Positions 26,251 through 36,261 are shown, numbered from the stretch's first letter. The stretch is 64,000 bases of DNA from Terriglobales bacterium (GCA_025936825.1 JAICSO010000005.1:124001-188000), one strand, 5' to 3'. The notes: generated by a model from the letters alone, not told the origin. Numbers and translations: made by a program.

Positions 26251-27533
26251 AGTACGCCTTAGTCAATCCGGCATGGACGTTCGAGGGCTCCACATACTTC
26301 GGCTGCCAGGACCCGCACTATCCACTCGAACTGCTTTTTGCCTTCGATCAGATCAAGGCTGCAGGTCACGAGCCGCTGCTTGTTGATGCGCAACTGGAAA
26401 ATCTGAGCACGGCGGAAGTCAAAGGCATGTTGGATGATTTCCGTCCGGATTTCCTCGTGATTCCGACCGCGCCATCGTATTTGTTCTGGCGCTGCCCGCC
26501 GCCGGAGTTGCGCGTTCCGCAGAAATGGTTTGCGGAGCTACAGACCAGGGCGGTAAAGGTTGCAATCGGTCCGCATCCTTCGGCCACTCCCGGCGCAACT
26601 ATTCGGAAGCTGAACTGCGACGTCGGCATGCGCGGTGAGCCCGACCAGACACTGCCACAGCTCGCATCGCGCCCTTGGGCCGAGATCGAAGGTTGTTGCT
26701 GGCGTGATGGTTCGGGCGTCCATCTCAGCCCGACCCTCGGCGTTACGGACATGAAGAAGCTGGGCGCGCTCAGCTTTGACAACTACAAAGTAGAGCAGCA
26801 CAATCACCGCCATCACGTATTTCACGGCTCTGGTCGCGGCGCTGAACTGGAATTCGCGCGCGGCTGCCCATGGTCCTGCAATTTCTGCAATAAGACGCTG
26901 TTCCGCAACAAATTTCGCGAGCGCGACGTCAATGAAGTGTTGAAGGAAGTGGACACCCTGATTTCTCGCGGCGTCGATTACATCTATTGGATTGACGAAA
27001 TTTTCGGAGTAGGGAAGGCGGTTCGCCAGCTCTTGCAGGAATTGAGTCATCGGAAAATAACCATCGGCCTGCAAACGCGTGTCGACCTCTGGGACGAAGA
27101 GTCTCTCGACCTGCTCGGCAACGCGCACTGCATTTCGATGGAATGCGGCATTGAGTCGATCACCGACGCAGGTCGCGACGAACTCAACAAGAATTGCCGC
27201 ATGACCACGGAGCGGATTAGCGACCTGCTGATCTACGCACGCCAGCGCGTGCCCTGGGTGCAGGCCAATCTGATCCTGACCGAACATGACAGCCGCGATC
27301 AGGTGCGCGATTTCCAGGAGAACTTGCGCAAGCACGGCGTGTGGGTCAGTGAACCTGTGCCGATGTTCGCTTTCCCGGGCACGCCTGATTACTTGCAGCG
27401 TTTTGGGCCCCCGGATGACTACGCATGGGAACGCGCGCACCAGCATTACCTGAGCGCCTTCCGCGACAAAGGTTTTAGCGACATTCAAGACCAGCAGCCG
27501 GCGCCCATCGAGGACCTCGAATGCACGTACTGA
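26247..27533 (+). CDS. B12-binding-domain radical SAM protein
   Basis: 428 residues from ATG 26247, which has GGAGG at 26235 and overlaps the previous stop as ATGA; the open frame starting at 26112 is less likely. Residues ~20-125 resemble the cobalamin-binding fold seen in B12-radical SAM proteins (QIKAAGHEPLLVDA, RPDFLVIPTAPSY). The 4Fe-4S motif is CPWSCNFC at residues 207-214 (CxxxCxxC), after LEFARG. Members methylate or rearrange unactivated carbons. In this setting a sugar or lipid-linked intermediate is the likely substrate. I recall a TIGRFAM of this type assigned to a rhizobial twelve-gene glycan system, which needs checking. Confidence 0.88.
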   Translation: MKYALVNPAWTFEGSTYFGCQDPHYPLELLFAFDQIKAAGHEPLLVDAQLENLSTAEVKGMLDDFRPDFLVIPTAPSYLFWRCPPPELRVPQKWFAELQTRAVKVAIGPHPSATPGATIRKLNCDVGMRGEPDQTLPQLASRPWAEIEGCCWRDGSGVHLSPTLGVTDMKKLGALSFDNYKVEQHNHRHHVFHGSGRGAELEFARGCPWSCNFCNKTLFRNKFRERDVNEVLKEVDTLISRGVDYIYWIDEIFGVGKAVRQLLQELSHRKITIGLQTRVDLWDEESLDLLGNAHCISMECGIESITDAGRDELNKNCRMTTERISDLLIYARQRVPWVQANLILTEHDSRDQVRDFQENLRKHGVWVSEPVPMFAFPGTPDYLQRFGPPDDYAWERAHQHYLSAFRDKGFSDIQDQQPAPIEDLECTY

Positions 27534-28879
27534 TCACCTCCGACACCGTCGGCGGGGTCTGGACATACACGCAAGAGTTGGTGAGCGGTCTTGCCTCGCG
27601 CGGCCATCGCGTGACCCTCGTCAGCTTCGGCAAGCTCCCGAGCGCCGATCAAGCCACTTGGCTTCGCAATCTCGCCAATGTTGATTATCGTCCCACCGAG
27701 TACCGCCTCGAATGGATGGAAGTCGCAGAGCGCGATATCGAGGAATCGCGCCGCTATCTGGAATTTCTCGTTCGCGAAGTTCAGCCTGATGTCCTTCACT
27801 TCAACCAGTATTGTTACGGCGACATTGACGTCGATGTCCCGCGGATCGTAGTTGCCCACAGCGACGTCGTGAGTTGGTGGGTTGCGGTCCACGGTTCCGA
27901 GCCGGACGACACGCCCTGGATGCAGCGTTACCGCGGACACGTGACAAACGGCTTGCGCGCAGCAGATATGGTCGTGGCGCCGTCGCAGTGGATGCTCGAC
28001 GCGGCTACGCAGCACTATCTCGCACCCAAGCATGGCGCCGTGATCTACAACGGCCGCTCCCCGGAGTTGTTCGATCCCGAACGTCGCAAAGAAGACTATG
28101 TGCTCTCCGTCGGCCGCATCTGGGACGAAGGCAAACATGTTTCGTTACTGCTCGAGCCTCAAAGTGTGCCCAGCATCTCCGCTGAAACGATTCACGAAAG
28201 CCGCGCTAAAGATATGCGAGCGGTTTACTCCTCGGCTGCCCTGCACACTGCTCCAAGCTCCGCAGGAGCGGCCCAGCTTAGCCCAGAGCCTGCCCTGAGC
28301 CTGCCGAAGGGGCGGAAGCCCTGGGTGAGAACGCAAAATGACCTAAGTCCCGGAGGGACGACCGACAACGGCCCAGTGCTTCAGCGCTGGGAAAAGCGAG
28401 TTGACAACTCGAGATCCGGGGCCACGAATGACATCCGCATCGTGGGATGGACCCAGGAACCCGGCCGCGAAAAAAAGGCCCTTCCCACTTGTCCACCCAA
28501 TGTCCACCTCCTTGGCCCGAAATCGCAGGACGAACTCCGGCACCTCTACGCCGAGGCATCCATTTACGCCGCCACCTCGCGCTACGAACCCTTCGGCCTC
28601 TCACCACTGGAGGCAGCCCTTTCCCGATGCGCCCTGGTCATGAATGACATCCCGGTTTTCCACGAACTCTGGGGCGACGCCGCGACATACTTCCGCAAAG
28701 ATGATCCCGCTGACCTGTCGCGCACGCTGACCGAATTGAACCAGAGCCCTGAATTGCGAAATCGCCTGGCGAACAAGGCATTCCTGCGCGCCTGCCAGAA
28801 GTTCACCGCATCCCGGATGGTTGCCGAATACGAGAGCGCGTATCACCAGGTTGCTTCACGGATGGAGAAGGTCGCATGA
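27521..28879 (+). CDS. GT4-family glycosyltransferase interrupted in frame by a REP-like repeat
   Basis: 452 residues, starting inside the end of the radical SAM gene (13-base overlap). The N-terminal domain (TSDTVGGVWTYTQELVSGL) and C-terminal donor-binding part (SRYEPFGLSPLEAALS with the E-x7-E pair) are standard GT4. Between VGRIWDEGKHVSLLLE and NVHLLGPKSQDELRHLYAEA, where the family normally has 20-30 residues, this protein carries about 115 low-quality residues such as PALSLPKG and DLSPGGTTDNGPVLQRWEKR. These are the translation of intergenic-type palindromes (see the repeat entry). The frame stays open. The enzyme may be active with a surface loop or may be inactive. Confidence 0.85.
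   Translation: MHVLITSDTVGGVWTYTQELVSGLASRGHRVTLVSFGKLPSADQATWLRNLANVDYRPTEYRLEWMEVAERDIEESRRYLEFLVREVQPDVLHFNQYCYGDIDVDVPRIVVAHSDVVSWWVAVHGSEPDDTPWMQRYRGHVTNGLRAADMVVAPSQWMLDAATQHYLAPKHGAVIYNGRSPELFDPERRKEDYVLSVGRIWDEGKHVSLLLEPQSVPSISAETIHESRAKDMRAVYSSAALHTAPSSAGAAQLSPEPALSLPKGRKPWVRTQNDLSPGGTTDNGPVLQRWEKRVDNSRSGATNDIRIVGWTQEPGREKKALPTCPPNVHLLGPKSQDELRHLYAEASIYAATSRYEPFGLSPLEAALSRCALVMNDIPVFHELWGDAATYFRKDDPADLSRTLTELNQSPELRNRLANKAFLRACQKFTASRMVAEYESAYHQVASRMEKVA
28294..28391. repeat. REP-like palindromic repeat inside the GT4 gene (copy 1)
   Basis: Contains CCTGAGCCTGCCGAAGG, then GTCCC-GGA-GGGAC (28347-28359), then CCCAGTGC-TTCA-GCGCTGGG (28372-28391). The last two palindromes match the intergenic copies at 36342-36396 and 39934-39987, including the TTCA loop and a compensating G/T pair. 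Confidence 0.85.
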
Positions 28880-29994
28880 ACGGACCTCTCAGCTTCCGAT
28901 TCTTCGCGCACTCATGGATCTCCGACTGGAACCACGGGAATGCGCATTTCCTCCGCGGCCTGACCAGCGAACTTGTGAAACTTGGCCACGAGGTTCGTTG
29001 CTATGAGGAACGCGACGGCTGGTCCATCCAAAACCTCGCGTCGGAAGGTGAAAACGCCGTCGACGACGCCAAGGCAACATTTCGCCAGGCATTCCCGAAC
29101 CTCAATGTCCGCTTCTATTCAACTGGTCAAGGATTGCGCGAATTTCTGGAAACGGAACTCGCCGGCGCAGATGTTGTTGTCATTCACGAATGGAACTCAC
29201 TAGAGGTCGTCAACGCGATCCTGGAACTCAAGCATAAGTTCTGGTTTCGCGTACTATTCCACGACACTCATCATCGGGCATACACGAATCCGAAAGAAAT
29301 CCTCCGGCTTCCGCTGAACGAATTCGACGGAGCGCTGGCATTCGGCGACGCAATCCGCCGCATTTACATTGACGGCTTCGGAGTTAAGAGAACGTGGACT
29401 TTCCACGAAGCCGCCGATACCGCTCATTTCTTTCCGATCGATTCCTCCAAAGACACCGACGTGGTTTGGATCGGTAATTGGGGTGATGAAGAGCGCACTC
29501 GCGAGCTCGAAGAGTTTCTCATTGCTCCTGCAGCTGTATTGAGCGACGCCAAGTTTGCCGTTCACGGCGTGCGCTATCCCAAAGACGCTCTTGAGCGACT
29601 CGCAAAATCGAACATTGAATTCCGCGGCTATCTGCCAAACCTGCACGCGCCCAAAATGTACGCGCGCAGCAAGATCAGCTTGCACGTGCCGCGCCGGTTC
29701 TACGCGAACGGCTTGAGTGGCGTGCCCACAATCCGCGTATTTGAAGCGCTAGCCTCGGGATCGCCGCTCGCCTGCGCACCATGGAACGATGCGGAAGGTC
29801 TGTTCCGTCCCGGGCAAGATTACATCTGCGTGCCAGATTCCGCCGCAATGATTTCGGAGCTTCGTCACTTGCTCCGCGACGACCGCGCCCGCCAACAGAT
29901 CGCGGCCAGCGGTCTCGAGACCATTCGCGCGCGTCATACCTGCGCCCATCGCGCACAGCAGTTGCTTGAAATCTGTCACCAGCTGGAGAGCTGA
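28876..29994 (+). CDS. CgeB-like glycosyltransferase (GT-B fold)
   Basis: 372 residues. The N-terminal half has FAHSWISDWNHGNAHFLRGL and a strand VVVIHEWNSLEVVNAI; the C-terminal half carries the donor-site stretch LSGVPTIRVFEALASGSPL followed by PGQDYICVPDSAAM, typical of CgeB / Glyco_trans_1_2 proteins. These transfer sugars from nucleotide donors. The start overlaps the previous stop as ATGA. It is the first of three paralogous CgeB-like genes in a row, each aligning in the C-terminal half, so they probably add successive residues of one glycan. Confidence 0.86.
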   Translation: MNGPLSFRFFAHSWISDWNHGNAHFLRGLTSELVKLGHEVRCYEERDGWSIQNLASEGENAVDDAKATFRQAFPNLNVRFYSTGQGLREFLETELAGADVVVIHEWNSLEVVNAILELKHKFWFRVLFHDTHHRAYTNPKEILRLPLNEFDGALAFGDAIRRIYIDGFGVKRTWTFHEAADTAHFFPIDSSKDTDVVWIGNWGDEERTRELEEFLIAPAAVLSDAKFAVHGVRYPKDALERLAKSNIEFRGYLPNLHAPKMYARSKISLHVPRRFYANGLSGVPTIRVFEALASGSPLACAPWNDAEGLFRPGQDYICVPDSAAMISELRHLLRDDRARQQIAASGLETIRARHTCAHRAQQLLEICHQLES

Positions 29995-29997
29995 CGA

Positions 29998-31098
29998 ATG
30001 AAAATCTACGTGATCGGTTCCAGCCTGACTTCCTGTTACTGGAATGGAGCCGCAACTTACTATCGCGGTATTTACAAGAACCTCCACGCGCTCGGTCACG
30101 ACGTCACCTTTGCCGAGCCCGATATCTACAAGCGCCAGCAGAACCGCGACTGCCCAAGCATTGAGTACGCCAACGTTCGCGTCTATCAGACGCCCCGCGA
30201 TCTGGATTCAGTTCTCGCGGAAGCCTGCGATTCGGATCTCATTATCAAGCACAGCGGCGTCGGCGCAGACGACGAGCTCTTGGAGCATGAAGTCCTGCAT
30301 TGTCGCTCCGCCAACGCTCACGTTTCTTTTTGGGATGTCGATGCCCCCGCAACCCTTGCGCGCGTGGAAGAGAACGCGCAGAATCCATTCCGCCGATTGA
30401 TTCCACAATACGATTTCATCTTCACTTACGGCGGCGGCCAGCCGGTCATCGATCACTATCGACAACTTGGTGCGAAAAACTGCTACCCGGTTTACAACGC
30501 TCTTGATCCCGACACTCACTTCCCAGTTCCACCCAATCCGCAGTTCCAGTGCGACCTGGCATTTGTCGGAAACCGCATGCCCGACAGGGAATCGCGCGTC
30601 CAACAGTTCTTCTTTGCAGCAGCCGAGCAAGCTCCTGAGTTCCAGTTCCTGCTTGGTGGCGAGGGTTGGGGCAGCAAGGCAATGCCGCCAAACGTGCGCT
30701 GGATCGGACACGTCGGCACCGCGAACCACAACGTGATCAACTGTTCTGCGCGCATGGTGCTCAACATCAACCGCGACTCCATGGCCAAAGTAGGATTTTC
30801 GCCGCCAACTCGCGTCTTCGAGGCAGCCGGAGCAGCAGCTTGCCTCATCACAGATGCCTGGCTTGGAGTCGAGCATTTCTTTGAGCCGGAACGCGAGATC
30901 CTGGTTGCGGACGGCGCCGAGGATATCGTGCGTTATCTGCGGCAGATCGGAACGGAGCAGGCCAAAGCGGTCGGCTCGGCCATGCACAAGCGAGCTCTTC
31001 GCGACCATACGTATGAGCTCCGGGCGCGGCACGTCGACGACATCCTGCGCCAGCACGGAATTTCAGCCACTGCGAATACTGCGTCACTCGTCGCTTAG
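29998..31098 (+). CDS. CgeB-like glycosyltransferase
   Basis: 366 residues. It starts IYVIGSSLTSCYWNGAATYY, a glycine-rich acceptor-side loop, and ends with RVFEAAGAAACLITDAWLG and FEPEREILVADGAEDIVRYL, the donor-binding half of CgeB-type enzymes. HVSFWDVDAPATLARV in the middle matches the next gene (FYDIDTPITVSKL), showing recent common ancestry. It starts three bases after the previous stop, with AGCTGACG upstream. Confidence 0.87.
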   Translation: MKIYVIGSSLTSCYWNGAATYYRGIYKNLHALGHDVTFAEPDIYKRQQNRDCPSIEYANVRVYQTPRDLDSVLAEACDSDLIIKHSGVGADDELLEHEVLHCRSANAHVSFWDVDAPATLARVEENAQNPFRRLIPQYDFIFTYGGGQPVIDHYRQLGAKNCYPVYNALDPDTHFPVPPNPQFQCDLAFVGNRMPDRESRVQQFFFAAAEQAPEFQFLLGGEGWGSKAMPPNVRWIGHVGTANHNVINCSARMVLNINRDSMAKVGFSPPTRVFEAAGAAACLITDAWLGVEHFFEPEREILVADGAEDIVRYLRQIGTEQAKAVGSAMHKRALRDHTYELRARHVDDILRQHGISATANTASLVA

Positions 31099-31109
31099 CG
31101 AGAGAACTG

Positions 31110-32192
31110 ATGAAAATTGTCATCTGTGGCCTGTCGATCACTTCCTCCTGGGGAAATGGACACGCCACCACTTATCGAGCCTTGGTTCGAGCTCTGAACG
31201 CTCGCGGACACGAAATCGTCTTCTTCGAGCGCGATCTCGAGTGGTACGCCTCGAACCGCGACATGCCCGAGCCGCCATTCTGCCGTGTCCACATTTACGA
31301 GAGCTGGCCGGAGGTTCAGCCGCTGCTTCGTCACGAATTGGCTGATGCCGATGTTGCCATGGTTGGCTCTTATTTCCCCGACTCGGTCGGCGCGATCGCC
31401 ACGGTGCTGGACTCCAACGCAGCGGTAAAGACCTTTTACGACATCGATACACCTATTACCGTTTCCAAGCTGCGCGCCGGGGGCGCAGAGTATCTCACGC
31501 GTGAGAGGCTCAGAGATTTCGACATCTACTTCAGTTTTACTGGCGGCCCCATGCTTCGCGAGTTGGAAGACGACTTTGGTGCGAAGCGAGCCGTGCCGCT
31601 ATATTGCTCTTTTGATCCCGACCGCTACCGCATGAGCGAACCGGAAGAGCGTTTCCGTTGCGACCTGAGCTACATGGGAACCTACGCCGCCGATCGGCAG
31701 CCCAAGCTGGAAGAGCTTCTATGCCAGCCGGCGTCACACTTGCCGGAAAAGACATTCATTGTTGCCGGCCCGCAATATCCGGCAGACATTTGCTGGCCTA
31801 AGAACGTCAAGCGCATCATCCACTTAGAACCAAAACTTCATCCTCCGTTTTACTCCTCCAGCCGCTTCACCTTGAACCTCACGCGCAAGGACATGATTGA
31901 CGCTGGCTACTCTCCCTCAGTCCGCCTTTTCGAAGCCGCGGGTTGTGGCGCGGCGATCATCTCGGACGAATGGCAAGGGATTGAAACCTTCTTCACGCCA
32001 GGAGAAGAGATACTGCTAGCGGGATCAACTGCGGCGGTCGACAGATATTTGACTCAGTTGAGCGCCCCCGAGGCTGAGATGATCGGCCTGCGGGCACAAG
32101 AACGCGTTATTGCTGAGCACAGCGCCGAGAAGCGCGCTATCCAGTTTGAGGATTTTGTAGGAGCAAGATCTCTGTCGCGCCAGTGCGCCTGA
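31110..32192 (+). CDS. CgeB-like glycosyltransferase, last gene of the cluster
   Basis: 360 residues. Same architecture as the preceding gene: MKIVICGLSITSSWGNGHAT at the start, TFYDIDTPITVSKLRAGG in the middle, and VRLFEAAGCGAAIISDEWQG with FFTPGEEILLAGSTAAV in the donor half. The 11-base gap from the previous stop carries a GAGAG site. After it the strand changes, so this closes the glycan operon. Acceptor and donor are unknown. Confidence 0.87.
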   Translation: MKIVICGLSITSSWGNGHATTYRALVRALNARGHEIVFFERDLEWYASNRDMPEPPFCRVHIYESWPEVQPLLRHELADADVAMVGSYFPDSVGAIATVLDSNAAVKTFYDIDTPITVSKLRAGGAEYLTRERLRDFDIYFSFTGGPMLRELEDDFGAKRAVPLYCSFDPDRYRMSEPEERFRCDLSYMGTYAADRQPKLEELLCQPASHLPEKTFIVAGPQYPADICWPKNVKRIIHLEPKLHPPFYSSSRFTLNLTRKDMIDAGYSPSVRLFEAAGCGAAIISDEWQGIETFFTPGEEILLAGSTAAVDRYLTQLSAPEAEMIGLRAQERVIAEHSAEKRAIQFEDFVGARSLSRQCA

Positions 32193-32233
32193 TCTTGCGC
32201 AGGTCGGACATTCTGTCTGAAAGAGAAAGCAAA

Positions 32234-32257
32234 AAGGCCAAGCTTTCGCCTGGCCTT
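32234..32257 (-). terminator. Rho-independent terminator between convergent genes
   Basis: AAGGCCA (32234-32240) pairs with TGGCCTT (32251-32257) over a ten-base loop. Read on the minus strand the stem is followed by TTTTTGC, so it mainly ends the SYLF gene. Confidence 0.7.
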
Positions 32258-32278
32258 CGAACTCGCAAACACCATTAA

Positions 32279-33082
32279 CTACTTGCTATCAGCCGGTGAT
32301 GCCGGGGGATTAAGTTCGCCCTGCTCGCGTGCCTGGGCGGAATATCTCCGGACCGCAGCGAGAAACGGCTCGCTGCCACTCGGAGGCGCGACTTTGCCAC
32401 TCAGAATGGTGGCAAACGGAACCATCTTCCCAAAGAGGATTCTGGTTTCATCCGCGTCCTGCGAAATCTTTGCGCCATTCAAGTCGATGCCCGCGAACAC
32501 GCCGCGTGCCCGCGAATAGGTCAAAACTTCCGACTTCATCTTCCAGTCGGTACTCGCTGACCCTTGGCGTCCTACCGGTCCAGCGGCTGCTGAAGCATCT
32601 GCACCGAGCTTGAACTTGCTCGAAAGCAGCGCATCCATACCTTTTTTGTTCATGACCATCATGACGAGATCGATGGCCTGTCCGCCGATCTGCAATCCCC
32701 AGCTTCCGCCGGTGATAGAGAAGGGCGCGGGAGCACTCCATCCGGTAGCCGTTCGGCAGGTGGCAACACCCTTACCATGGCTCCCGCCGAATCCCACGGC
32801 GATCTTCACCATCGAGGGAACCACCGCGACGCATTCCGCATCCGTAAAGATCTTGTCCGGAATGGCCTTGTCCTTCTGCCCCATAACTTCATTTAGAACC
32901 TGGGCTGCGTTCTTAATACGCTTTTCAATATCCGACTCGTCTTTCGTCGTAGTGGTGCTGGCAGACGCGTCGTCCCGACTCGTGTCGGTGCTTTGAGCGT
33001 GCATGCGCCCCGCCGTGGCGAACATCAACGCCACCGTGCTCAGCATTGCTAGAAACTTCGTGATTGCCCGTGTTTTCATCAT
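32279..33082 (-). CDS. Secreted SYLF-domain (DUF500/Ysc84) lipid-binding protein
   Basis: 267 residues with a Sec signal peptide (residues ~1-30, ending RMHAQS). The SYLF domain follows: IPDKIFTDAECVAVVPSMVK, VGFGGSHGKGVATCR, WSAPAPFSITGGSWGLQIGG and MVMNKKGMDALL. SYLF proteins bind phospholipids or phosphoinositides in eukaryotes; bacterial copies are secreted and poorly understood. A terminator lies 22 bases after the stop. It is not linked to the glycan cluster, which runs the opposite way. Confidence 0.9.
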   Translation of the reverse strand: MMKTRAITKFLAMLSTVALMFATAGRMHAQSTDTSRDDASASTTTTKDESDIEKRIKNAAQVLNEVMGQKDKAIPDKIFTDAECVAVVPSMVKIAVGFGGSHGKGVATCRTATGWSAPAPFSITGGSWGLQIGGQAIDLVMMVMNKKGMDALLSSKFKLGADASAAAGPVGRQGSASTDWKMKSEVLTYSRARGVFAGIDLNGAKISQDADETRILFGKMVPFATILSGKVAPPSGSEPFLAAVRRYSAQAREQGELNPPASPADSK

Positions 33083-33277
33083 TGTGTAGATCTCTCCTGT
33101 GCCCGGCGGGCACTCCGACAGTTATCCCGTCATGATGCTACTGGGGCACCCCAGCGCCGACCATCGGTTCGATTCTGTAGTTCAGCGGAAATCAGGCTTT
33201 ATACCTGCAGTCTGCTGATGCGATTCTGGAGGAGAGACTCAGGGCGTGAGAACCACGCCCCAGGAAGGAGTAAGGTT

Positions 33278-35536
33278 CTACGCTGCTGAAAAGTCGATTT
33301 TCGAGAGCGGCAGCTCTCGTACTCGTTTGCCGGTTGCCGCGAAGATCGCATTGCAAAGAGCTGGAGCAAATGGCGGAACTCCAGGCTCGCCTACTCCGGC
33401 TGGTGGTGCATCGCTCTCCAGCACACGGACGTTTACGTGATAAGGGGCGTCGCCCATGCGCGCAATCTGGTAGTCGTTGAAGTTGGATTGCTCAATGACA
33501 CCGTTCTTGGCCGTGATCTCGCCGTAACGAGCCAGACTGGTGCCGAACACAGCCGCTCCCTCAAACTGGTTTCGTGTCTGTTCCGGGTTCACTACGAGTC
33601 CGGCGTCTAGAACCGTGTCCACACGCGGGATTTTGATCTCGCCCTGATTGTTGACCTCGACTTCGACGACGGTAGCCACGTAGGTCAGGAAGCTCCGGTG
33701 AGCGGCAATGCCCAGGCCGCGCCCTTTGCCCAATTTTTTCTTGCCCCAGCCTGACTGCTCGGCTGCCAATTCGATGACGCGGCGCAAGCGGGCGGTGTCG
33801 TACTCGTATCCTGCAGGACTCTCAGGGAATCCTGGAGTGTCCTTGGGCGTGATTTTCCGTGCATCGCCCAGGAGCGCTAACCGGTATTCGACAGGATCTT
33901 TTCCTGCGGCATGCGCCAACTCATCCGTGAACGACTGCACCGCAAAAGCGTGGTAAATGTTGGCGACAGAGCGATACCAGCCGATGCGTACATGGTTTAC
34001 CGCCGGGCCTACCTCCGCTCGGAAATTAGCAAGCTGGTAAGGAACGTCGGTCCATCCCATGCCCAGTTCGCCGGCATCGCCATACTGCGCGCCTTCCGCA
34101 AACGTAGAACCGATCGGCGGGAACACCGAACGATGGAGCCATGCCGTCGGCATGCCGTCCGCGCCAAGCGATGCCTTCATGTACATCGCTGCAACGGAGT
34201 GGTAGTAGCCGAACTTGATGTCGTCCTCGCGGCTCCAGGTCACCTTCACCGGCTTTCCGGTCTTCTTCGACAGAATTGCTGCCTCAGCCACGTAATCCGG
34301 CTTCGATTTTCGTCCGAAGCCCCCGCCCAAAAGCGCAACGTTGCAGGTCACATTCTCCGGAGGAATTCCCAGCTGCGCGCCAACTACTTCTTGCACGGCC
34401 TGAGGATTTTGCGTGGACGTCCAGATCACCGCCTTGTCGCCGCGAACATCCGCGAGCGCTACGGGTGGTTCCATGGAAACGTGCGCGAGATGTGGGGCAT
34501 AGTAGTCAGCTTCAAGAATTTTGCCGCCTTTTGCGAACTCGGCGTCCACATCCCCCTTAATGCGGGAAACCTTGCCTGCAGTGCGCGCAGTTTTCTGCAA
34601 GTCTTTCTTGTATTCGTCCGAGTTGTAGACGGAATGCGGCGAGTTTTCCCATGTCGCGTTCAGTTTTTTTCTGCCTTCAAATGCAGACCAAGTATTGTCG
34701 GCGACGACCGCCACTCCTCCGAGAGGCTGAAAAGCGGGCGCTCCCTTAAAACCGTCGATGGCAATGACCTGCTGCACGCCTTTCACCTGCAGCGGAGCTT
34801 TGTCGTCATACGACTTCACCTTGCTACCCAGCACCGGCGGATGTTGCACGGCGGCGAACAACATGCCTTCCGCTTGCGCATCCATTCCGTAACCGGCTTT
34901 GCCGCAGCAGATGGTATCCAGGTCGTAGCTAGGTGATCCTTTGGCGACATAGCGCCACGCGCTCTTCGGCTTGAATTTCAGTTCATCCTTTGATGGAACT
35001 GGCACCTGCGCAGCCGCGGTGGCGAGCTTTCCGTAGTCCGCCTTCTTGCCACTGGATTTATGAACCACGGTGTGAAGATCGGTTTCGCATTCGGATTCTG
35101 GAACTCCCCATTCCTTCGCGGCAGCGCGCACCAGCATCAACCTCGCGGTCGCACCCGCTTCGCGCATCGGCTGATAGAAATCGCGCACTGAATGCGAACC
35201 ATCCGTGTCCTGCGAGCCATAGCGCTTGTCACCAATCGCCTGCTCGATTCTGACGCGCTTCCAGTCGGCATCGAGCTCGTCTGCTAGTACCAGCGGCAGG
35301 GCAGTACGGCTGCCAGACCCCATCTCCGAACGGTGCGCCACGATGATGACGGTCCCGTCCGGCTCGATTCCAACCCACATACTGGGATGGAATGCTGCTT
35401 GGTCGACGGTGCCTGGCGCGCCAGTCTCCGCAGCCAGAAGGGATTGCGGAACCAGCTTGACACTGAGTACCAGAGCGCCTGCCGAAAACACGCCCTGAAG
35501 GAAACCGCGGCGGCTGACATTGGTGATTTCGTTCAT
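33278..35536 (-). CDS. Molybdopterin-binding subunit of an exported xanthine-dehydrogenase-family enzyme (IorB-like)
   Basis: 752 residues from ATG 35536. A Tat signal is present, [17 protein letters not shown], so the folded cofactor-containing enzyme is exported. Molybdenum-hydroxylase motifs are visible: [17 protein letters not shown] (the large-subunit glycine loop), [11 protein letters not shown], and the final [20 protein letters not shown] carrying the catalytic glutamate region. This matches isoquinoline 1-oxidoreductase-type beta subunits that hydroxylate N-heterocycles or oxidise aldehydes. The start overlaps the stop of the Fe-S subunit gene by four bases. No cytochrome subunit or XdhC-like maturation gene is adjacent. 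Confidence 0.9.
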   Translation of the reverse strand: MNEITNVSRRGFLQGVFSAGALVLSVKLVPQSLLAAETGAPGTVDQAAFHPSMWVGIEPDGTVIIVAHRSEMGSGSRTALPLVLADELDADWKRVRIEQAIGDKRYGSQDTDGSHSVRDFYQPMREAGATARLMLVRAAAKEWGVPESECETDLHTVVHKSSGKKADYGKLATAAAQVPVPSKDELKFKPKSAWRYVAKGSPSYDLDTICCGKAGYGMDAQAEGMLFAAVQHPPVLGSKVKSYDDKAPLQVKGVQQVIAIDGFKGAPAFQPLGGVAVVADNTWSAFEGRKKLNATWENSPHSVYNSDEYKKDLQKTARTAGKVSRIKGDVDAEFAKGGKILEADYYAPHLAHVSMEPPVALADVRGDKAVIWTSTQNPQAVQEVVGAQLGIPPENVTCNVALLGGGFGRKSKPDYVAEAAILSKKTGKPVKVTWSREDDIKFGYYHSVAAMYMKASLGADGMPTAWLHRSVFPPIGSTFAEGAQYGDAGELGMGWTDVPYQLANFRAEVGPAVNHVRIGWYRSVANIYHAFAVQSFTDELAHAAGKDPVEYRLALLGDARKITPKDTPGFPESPAGYEYDTARLRRVIELAAEQSGWGKKKLGKGRGLGIAAHRSFLTYVATVVEVEVNNQGEIKIPRVDTVLDAGLVVNPEQTRNQFEGAAVFGTSLARYGEITAKNGVIEQSNFNDYQIARMGDAPYHVNVRVLESDAPPAGVGEPGVPPFAPALCNAIFAATGKRVRELPLSKIDFSAA

Positions 35537-35988
35537 GCCCGTTCTCCCGCTGCGTCTTTGATCGCTGCTCGAATCCGCTGGTAGGTTCCGCAGCGGCACA
35601 AGTTTCCCGCCATCGCTTCGTCAATTTGCGCGTCAGTCGGGTGGTGATTGCTGGAGAAAAGCGCTGCCGCCTGCATGATCTGCCCAGGCTGGCAGTAACC
35701 GCACTGCGGCACGTTGATCTTCATCCATGCCTTTTGTACGGGATGCGATCCATCGCTTGAAAGCCCTTCGATGGTCCGGATCTCCGAGCCCGCGGCCTTG
35801 CTCATCGGCACCACGCACGCGCGCACGGCTTTGCCATTCTGGTGCACGGTGCACGAGCCGCACAATGCCATGCCGCAACCGTACTTTGTGCCGGTCAGCC
35901 CGAGGATGTCTCGCAGGTACCACAGCAACGGCATTTGCGAATCGCCGTCAAAGGTGCGTTCCACTCCATTCACTTTGAGCCTCAGCAT
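35533..35988 (-). CDS. [2Fe-2S] subunit of the molybdenum hydroxylase (IorA-like)
   Basis: 151 residues. The N-terminal plant-ferredoxin-type cluster has cysteines 38, 43, 46 and 58 ([13 protein letters not shown]). The C-terminal four-helix cluster has cysteines 96, 99, 131 and 133 ([18 protein letters not shown]). The length is that of small Fe-S subunits of the family, which pass electrons from the molybdenum centre. No signal peptide is visible, so it is presumably exported together with the Tat-tagged large subunit, as known for related enzymes. The ATGA overlap gives coupled translation. Confidence 0.92.
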   Translation of the reverse strand: MLRLKVNGVERTFDGDSQMPLLWYLRDILGLTGTKYGCGMALCGSCTVHQNGKAVRACVVPMSKAAGSEIRTIEGLSSDGSHPVQKAWMKINVPQCGYCQPGQIMQAAALFSSNHHPTDAQIDEAMAGNLCRCGTYQRIRAAIKDAAGERA

Positions 35989-36261
35989 GAGCCTCCTTGC
36001 ACCGCGTCAGATTGTGAGCGAACTATGGTCGGAAAGAATCAAGAAGTATGACCACGAAATGAATGACGGAATACTACCGCAGCTCACGATGGAAGGGAAT
36101 AGCCTGAGCAGCACTTTTGCACAGGAAGAGCGTCCGATCACGAAGCGCATTCAGTGTACGGAAAATGGCTTCATCAGTTCTGGATCATAAATGTCGTCAG
36201 CGGCGATATGACCCACAGTTTCGGTGGAGAACCGTTCTGGGCTTGTTGTGTGATACGACTC

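Noticed and set aside
33911-34936. Long plus-strand open frame of 341 codons opposite IorB
   Set aside because: High GC content opens antisense frames; the minus strand encodes recognised molybdenum hydroxylase motifs.
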